Below, piece after piece: positions 6,338 through 9,889 of a stretch of 9,889 nucleotides of DNA (within the stretch, counting starts at the first letter, position 1; every line of letters begins with the position of its first letter). The translations under genes were made by a program, and so were the position numbers. The stretch lies in the NCBI GenBank assembly GCA_020024215.1, contig JAHHUC010000064.1, positions 1 through 9,889 on the forward strand. Reading direction: 5' to 3'. The stretch is from Oscillospiraceae bacterium. GTDB lineage: Bacteria > Bacillota > Clostridia > Oscillospirales > Ruminococcaceae. The notes below the pieces were generated by a model that did not search any database, was not told the DNA's origin, and saw only the letters and a program-made list of their open reading frames with translations.

Positions 6338-7048
6338 TTAAATTTTGGAGTAGAGGACTATTACATCAGGGTGAAGCTGGAGGATTGTTGCAGGGCAAGA
6401 GGGTGTGATTTTGCCCTCTGTGGCTTCTTTAAAAATGTTATATTTCTTTTCTCCGTTTATGACCATAAGTATCTTTTTGGCTGTCATAATAGAATACATT
6501 CCCATTGTCACAGCCTTTGTGGGGACATCCTTTATATCATCAAAAAATCTGGAGTTGGCTTCTATTGTATTTTCTGTAAGATTTACAACATGAGTTTCCT
6601 TTGTAAAAAAGTCCGCCGGCTCATTGAAGCCGATGTGTCCGTTCAAGCCTATTCCCAAAAGCTGCAGGTCTATGCCGCCGCTTGCTGCAATTTGAGCATC
6701 ATACTGCCTTCCGGCTTGCTCATAATTCCCATCATAGGCGTTGGGTATGTGCAGATTTTCTTTTTTGAAATCTGTATAATCAAATAGATTGTGATTCATA
6801 AAATATTTATAGCTCTGCTCGTTTTCGGGGGATATGCCGCAATACTCATCAAGATTGTAGGTTATGCAGTCCTTAAAGCTTATTCTTCCTTGGCTGTTTC
6901 TTTTGATAAGCTCCTTATACAGGCCTATCGGTGTAGAGCCTGTTGCCAATCCCAAAACGCTGTCAGGCTTATCTTTAAGCTGCTGTTCATAGATATCAGC
7001 GGCATAGCTGCTCATTTCTTCATATGTATCAAATGTAACTATCTTCAC
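6338..7048 (-). CDS. nagB: Glucosamine-6-phosphate deaminase
   Basis: Cytoplasmic enzyme converting glucosamine 6-phosphate to fructose 6-phosphate and ammonia, the last step of amino-sugar catabolism. It has 236 residues from the chosen start. Visible motifs are LGLATGSTPIGLY phosphate loop (32-44), NLDEYCG (65-71) with catalytic base D67, GIGLNGHIGFNEP (132-144) with ring-opening H138 and E143, and PSCPATILQLHPDV (216-229). N136 replaces the Asp found in the Escherichia coli enzyme, a change I believe is common in Gram-positive NagB. A GTG at 7055-7057 overlaps the AAGGTGAG site. The GTG at 7046-7048 gives the canonical MKIVTF N-terminus with eight-base spacing from GGTGAG. It is monocistronic here with no nagA beside it; the divergent amidohydrolase belongs to another family. 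Confidence 0.95.
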   Translation of the reverse strand: MKIVTFDTYEEMSSYAADIYEQQLKDKPDSVLGLATGSTPIGLYKELIKRNSQGRISFKDCITYNLDEYCGISPENEQSYKYFMNHNLFDYTDFKKENLHIPNAYDGNYEQAGRQYDAQIAASGGIDLQLLGIGLNGHIGFNEPADFFTKETHVVNLTENTIEANSRFFDDIKDVPTKAVTMGMYSIMTAKKILMVINGEKKYNIFKEATEGKITPSCPATILQLHPDVIVLYSKI

Positions 7049-7079
7049 AAAAATCACTCACCTTCCGTATTATTTATAG

Positions 7080-7108
7080 ATTATACCACACCCTTTTCCC
7101 CAAGTCCA
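7080..7108 (-). promoter_or_regulatory. nagB: Extended -10 promoter of nagB, with overlapping dyad
   Basis: Minus-strand TGGACT (7108-7103) and TATAAT (7085-7080) are 17 bp apart, with TGG immediately before the -10 making it an extended type. The transcript would begin near 7073, about 25 nt before the start codon. GTCCA (7104-7108) and TGGAC (7123-7127) form a dyad overlapping the -35 box that could be an operator, possibly for an amino-sugar-responsive repressor; no such regulator is encoded in the window. Confidence 0.75.
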
Positions 7109-7215
7109 GTTTTAAGCATATTTGGACAATTTTAATCAATCCTTAATCAAAAGATAGAAATTTAAAAATATTAAGCTGTTAAAATTTTATAAAAGAAAGG
7201 TTAAAGGTGCTTATT

Positions 7216-8751
7216 ATGAAAAGACTTTATTATGACGGCAGCATAATTGACACAGAGGACGGCAAAAAATATGATTGGCTTTTGATAGATGGAAAATTGA
7301 TAAAGGACAAGGGCTTTAAGAACGATATTCCCTCAGATTTAAGCGAGGATGAAAAATGCAGTCTGCATGGCAGTACGCTTATGCCTGCCATAATCGACCC
7401 TCACAGCCACATAACCTCCTATGCCATATCAAGCCTTCAGCCCAGCATAGAAAATGCTGAAAGCTTTGATGACATAATTCTTACAGTATCTGAATTTATA
7501 AAGCAAAACAAACCAAAGGAAACGGATTTTGTTGTGTGCTCAGGCTATGACCACAATATGCTAAAGGAGCAGCAGCATCCCAAAAAGGAGCTTTTGGACA
7601 GAAAATTTCCTGACACTCCCATTGTTTTGCAGCATATTTCAGGTCATATGGGTGTGATGAATCAGAGGGCTTTGGACCTGCTTTCAATAAATAATGACAA
7701 CAACGGTCTGCTTTTGGAAAATGATTATATTTCCAGCATAAAGAGAATACCTCTGCCCGGTACAGATGCTATTAAAAAAGCCATTGTAAAGGCACAGAAC
7801 ACATATGCCTCCTTTGGAATTGCAACCGCTCAGGAGGGAATGATAGCCAAGGAAATGATTCCCATATTGAAGATGGCAGAAAACGAAGGTCTGTTCTTTA
7901 TGGACATCTTAGGATATGCAGACCTCAAGGATTATGAAGAGATATTCTCATCTTTTTCCGAATGTCTTAATGAATATCACAGCAGAATAAAAATCAAGGG
8001 GCTTAAAATATTTCTGGACGGCTCTCCGCAAGGCAAAACAGCCTGGCTTCGTGAAGCATATGAAGGAGAAAGGGATGGATATAACGGCTTTGGCACAATG
8101 AGTGATGAAGCGGTGACAGATGCCTTCAAAACAGCAATCAAACTCAATAAACAGCTTATTGCCCACTGCAACGGTGATGCTGCGGCAGATCAGCTTTTAA
8201 AATGCGCCTGCATGGCAGCAACAGCCGATAAGATAGCCGCCCTTCGTCCTGTTGTTATCCATTCCCAGCTTCTGCATCCTGAAATTATGCCAAAGCTTAA
8301 GGAGTATGGCTTCATACTCTCCTTCTTCCCGTCTCATATATACTATTGGGGTGAAACTCATGTTAAAAATTTGGGAATAGAACGGGCAGAAAGGCTTTCA
8401 TCCTTAAAAAGCGCATTGAATGAAGGTCTTATATACACCATGCACCAGGATACACCTGTACTTTCTCCTAATCTTTTTAAAGCTATGCAGTCTGCAATTT
8501 TAAGAAAAACAAAGTCAGGAAGGCTTTTGGGCGATAAGGAAAGGCTCACAGCATTGGAGGCATTGCAGGCAGTTACAATAAATGCAGCCTATCAATATGG
8601 CGAGGAGCACATCAAGGGAAGCCTCAGGGAGGGAAAGCTTGCAGATCTTGTAATTTTAAATGAAAATCCACTGGAAACGGACCCTGAAAAGCTGGATAAA
8701 ATCAAGGTTGAGGCAACAATAAAGGAAGGCAGGTATATTTATACCGCATAA
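7216..8751 (+). CDS. YtcJ-type metal-dependent amidohydrolase
   Basis: Amidohydrolase-superfamily enzyme of 511 residues (amidohydrolase_3, YtcJ-like), expected to be cytoplasmic because no signal peptide is seen. The beta-sandwich strands at both ends (about 1-57 and 465-511, with GSLREGKLADLVILNENP at 468-485) flank a metal-binding barrel. Metal-site candidates are D61-P-H63-S-H65 after the first strand, H317 (AHCNGDAA), H349 (VIHSQLL) and D412 (MHQDTPV). The LDGSPQGKTAWL segment (268-279) is typical of YtcJ relatives. Substrates of this group are mostly unknown; cyclic or acyl amides are likely. A GTG at 7207-7209 is part of the AAAGGTG ribosome binding site, so the ATG at 7216 with six-base spacing is the start. 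It is divergent from nagB but is not NagA-like in its motifs. No good promoter was found; only an isolated TAAAAT at 7180-7185. Confidence 0.88.
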   Translation: MKRLYYDGSIIDTEDGKKYDWLLIDGKLIKDKGFKNDIPSDLSEDEKCSLHGSTLMPAIIDPHSHITSYAISSLQPSIENAESFDDIILTVSEFIKQNKPKETDFVVCSGYDHNMLKEQQHPKKELLDRKFPDTPIVLQHISGHMGVMNQRALDLLSINNDNNGLLLENDYISSIKRIPLPGTDAIKKAIVKAQNTYASFGIATAQEGMIAKEMIPILKMAENEGLFFMDILGYADLKDYEEIFSSFSECLNEYHSRIKIKGLKIFLDGSPQGKTAWLREAYEGERDGYNGFGTMSDEAVTDAFKTAIKLNKQLIAHCNGDAAADQLLKCACMAATADKIAALRPVVIHSQLLHPEIMPKLKEYGFILSFFPSHIYYWGETHVKNLGIERAERLSSLKSALNEGLIYTMHQDTPVLSPNLFKAMQSAILRKTKSGRLLGDKERLTALEALQAVTINAAYQYGEEHIKGSLREGKLADLVILNENPLETDPEKLDKIKVEATIKEGRYIYTA

Positions 8752-8753
8752 TA

Positions 8754-8791
8754 AAAAATGAGACTGTAATCAAAATTACAGTCTCATTTTT
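8754..8791. terminator. Perfect bidirectional terminator
   Basis: AAAAATGAGACTGTAAT (8754-8770) is the exact reverse complement of 8775-8791, separated by a four-base loop (CAAA). The A-tract on one side and T-tract on the other give a U-tail in either direction. It ends both the amidohydrolase transcript (stop three bases before) and the HAD gene transcript arriving from the right. Confidence 0.93.
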
Positions 8792-8816
8792 CATGTACGG
8801 AATGAAAGAGGAGCAT

Positions 8817-9704
8817 CTATTTTGGCTTATTTTCCTTTGCCTCATGCAAATTTTCTGTGTGAAGCTCCTCCAAAACCTCAAAGGCAGCAGTTTTTAAAAT
8901 TATGGTTTTTATAAGCTTATCCAGCTTTGAGCCCTCGCTGTAATCGGCAGGGGCAAAATATCTTATTCTGTTATCCAAGGTCATCTTATAGACCTTTTCC
9001 TTATTGTTGGTGAAGGGATTATACACACCTATGGAATGTCCCCCATAAGAATTTACCAGCTTCATGCAGGGGATATCTGTGTCGCTGTCACCTATATAAA
9101 CCATATTTCTGAAGGGAACTCTCATGCGCTCGGGCGGAAAATATTCATTTACACCCAAATCATTTACACCCAGAACACCCTTTTCTATCCTGAAAAGGTA
9201 TTGCGTCTTGTTTGTATAGTTTATAACCTGAGCAGGCCACACAGCAACTCCCCTTTCATTATAATAAAACGAACTGGCATATATCTGCTCAAACGCGCCC
9301 TGCTTTGCTATCTCTGTCCCCTCTATCATCTCTTTAAGTCCTGAGGAGATTATATAATGCTCAACTATTACACCATGCTTTTTTCCAAAATCTCCGGTTC
9401 TTTTGAACCAGTCGCTCACACCGGGAAAAAGCTCCACCTTAGAGCCATATTCTGCCAAGGCTCTTTTATTAAGAATAAAATTTCCCTCTGCCTCAGCCAC
9501 CATTTTAAGCATATAGGCAAGATTGCTGTCCATATCATTCTCTTTTGCCATTCTGTTGGATTCTTCCCAAAACTTTTCCACGTCAAATCCCACAGATTGA
9601 ATATATCCCTGTGCCTGCATATCATCAGGTGAAAGTGTCTTATCAAAATCATAGCATATGGCTAAAACCGGCTTGCTTCCTTTTTCTTTTCTTAGCTTAG
9701 ACAT
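8817..9704 (-). CDS. HAD-family phosphatase/hydrolase
   Basis: Cytoplasmic haloacid-dehalogenase-superfamily protein of 295 residues, probably a phosphatase of small phosphorylated metabolites. All four HAD motifs are visible: motif I D19-F-D21-K-T23 (nucleophile and acid/base), motif II I-I-S120-S121-G, a motif III lysine likely K166 (NYTNKTQYL), and motif IV G205-D-S-D208-T-D210 for magnesium. The insert between motifs I and II (about 30-115) forms a helical cap of the phosphoserine-phosphatase type, so substrate choice cannot be read off. A TTG at 9705-9707 would add one residue, but the ATG at 9702-9704 lies seven bases after AGGAGAGG and is preferred. It is monocistronic, convergent with the amidohydrolase and without an obvious functional link to it. 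Confidence 0.9.
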   Translation of the reverse strand: MSKLRKEKGSKPVLAICYDFDKTLSPDDMQAQGYIQSVGFDVEKFWEESNRMAKENDMDSNLAYMLKMVAEAEGNFILNKRALAEYGSKVELFPGVSDWFKRTGDFGKKHGVIVEHYIISSGLKEMIEGTEIAKQGAFEQIYASSFYYNERGVAVWPAQVINYTNKTQYLFRIEKGVLGVNDLGVNEYFPPERMRVPFRNMVYIGDSDTDIPCMKLVNSYGGHSIGVYNPFTNNKEKVYKMTLDNRIRYFAPADYSEGSKLDKLIKTIILKTAAFEVLEELHTENLHEAKENKPK

Positions 9705-9738
9705 CAAACAGCCTCTCCTTTCTCTATGCCATATTATT

Positions 9739-9767
9739 ATTTTAACTTAATAATGAAAAAAATACAA
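9739..9767 (-). promoter_or_regulatory. Probable promoter of the HAD gene
   Basis: Minus-strand TTGTAT (9767-9762) and TAAAAT (9744-9739) are spaced 17 bp in an otherwise very AT-rich stretch. The -10 matches five of six consensus bases, the -35 only three. The transcript would start near 9732, about 28 nt before the start codon. Confidence 0.45.
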
Positions 9768-9889
9768 TTACTTTATCAAAATATACACAAAAAAATTTAC
9801 ATTTTATACAGAATAGATGGATTTTCGCCTGTAAAAATCAGATATAAACCACTTATTTATGATTTATTTTTCCCTATAATCTTTATATG
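9768..9889. other. AT-rich intergenic sequence at the right edge
   Basis: No coding frame, RNA gene or terminator is recognisable. A plus-strand TATAAT (9875-9880) could be the -10 box of a rightward gene beyond the window, but no -35 box lies at the right distance. GATTTT/AAAATC (9829-9848 region) is a short dyad of doubtful meaning. Confidence 0.3.

Noticed and set aside
6371..7135. Plus-strand open frames opposite nagB
   Set aside because: They lie across all catalytic motifs of nagB, are Cys-rich or lack family features, and have no promoter or spacing that supports translation.
7216..8751. Assignment of the amidohydrolase as NagA (N-acetylglucosamine-6-phosphate deacetylase)
   Set aside because: Length (511 aa) and motifs (DPHSH, LDGSPQGKTAWL, AHCNGDAA, MHQDTPV) fit the YtcJ-like amidohydrolase_3 group; NagA is shorter and has different signature segments.
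8754..8791. Perfect 17-bp inverted repeat considered as a miniature transposable element
   Set aside because: The four-base loop, flanking A- and T-tracts and position between two convergent stop codons are exactly those of a bidirectional terminator.
9768..9889. Plus-strand TATAAT at 9875-9880 as a promoter
   Set aside because: No -35 element at 16-18 bp and no downstream gene inside the window; in sequence this AT-rich a lone hexamer is weak evidence.

Overview
The window is about 9.9 kb of low-GC bacterial chromosome. Strong GGAGG-type ribosome binding sites, sigma-A-like promoters (TTGAAA-17-TATAAT and TTGACA-17-TACAAT), short intergenic gaps and hairpin plus T-tract terminators all point to a Firmicute. 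The protein families present (selenium/CysB-type LysR regulators, a YeiH transporter, and YfjL-like proteins behind an ECF sigma factor) suggest a class Clostridia anaerobe. I cannot place it at genus level.

Left part (1-3260): the last 15 codons of an unidentified rightward gene are followed by a LysR regulator (195-1115, +). Next comes a YeiH-type 'putative sulfate exporter' membrane protein (1167-2195, -), with a second LysR regulator transcribed divergently from it (2306-3151, +). Both regulators carry the R-E-x-G-S-G-T-R motif of the CysB/CysL/YeiE branch. The block therefore looks like a small sulfur- or selenium-oxyanion sensing and transport module, with the second regulator probably controlling the transporter across a 110-bp divergent promoter region. 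A long nested hairpin (3170-3253) separates this block from the next.

Middle part (3259-6236, all -, transcribed right to left): a tight five-gene operon. Order of transcription is ECF sigma factor, zinc-finger membrane anti-sigma factor (11-bp overlap), two tandem paralogous single-pass YfjL-like proteins (4-bp overlap, then a 4-nt gap), and a small four-helix membrane protein. It reads as a self-contained cell-envelope signalling cassette. The last three products have no established function.

Right part (6312-9889): nagB, glucosamine-6-phosphate deaminase (-), with its own promoter and a strong terminator. It diverges from a YtcJ-type metal-dependent amidohydrolase (+), which converges on a HAD-family phosphatase (-) across a perfect 17-bp bidirectional terminator. 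The last 180 bp hold the HAD gene promoter and AT-rich sequence with no gene.

For five genes (yeiH-like, sigma factor, nagB, amidohydrolase, HAD) the longest open frame begins at a TTG or GTG that overlaps or crowds the ribosome binding site. I moved those starts to the downstream ATG or GTG with proper spacing. No mobile element genes, CRISPR array, tRNA or rRNA were seen.
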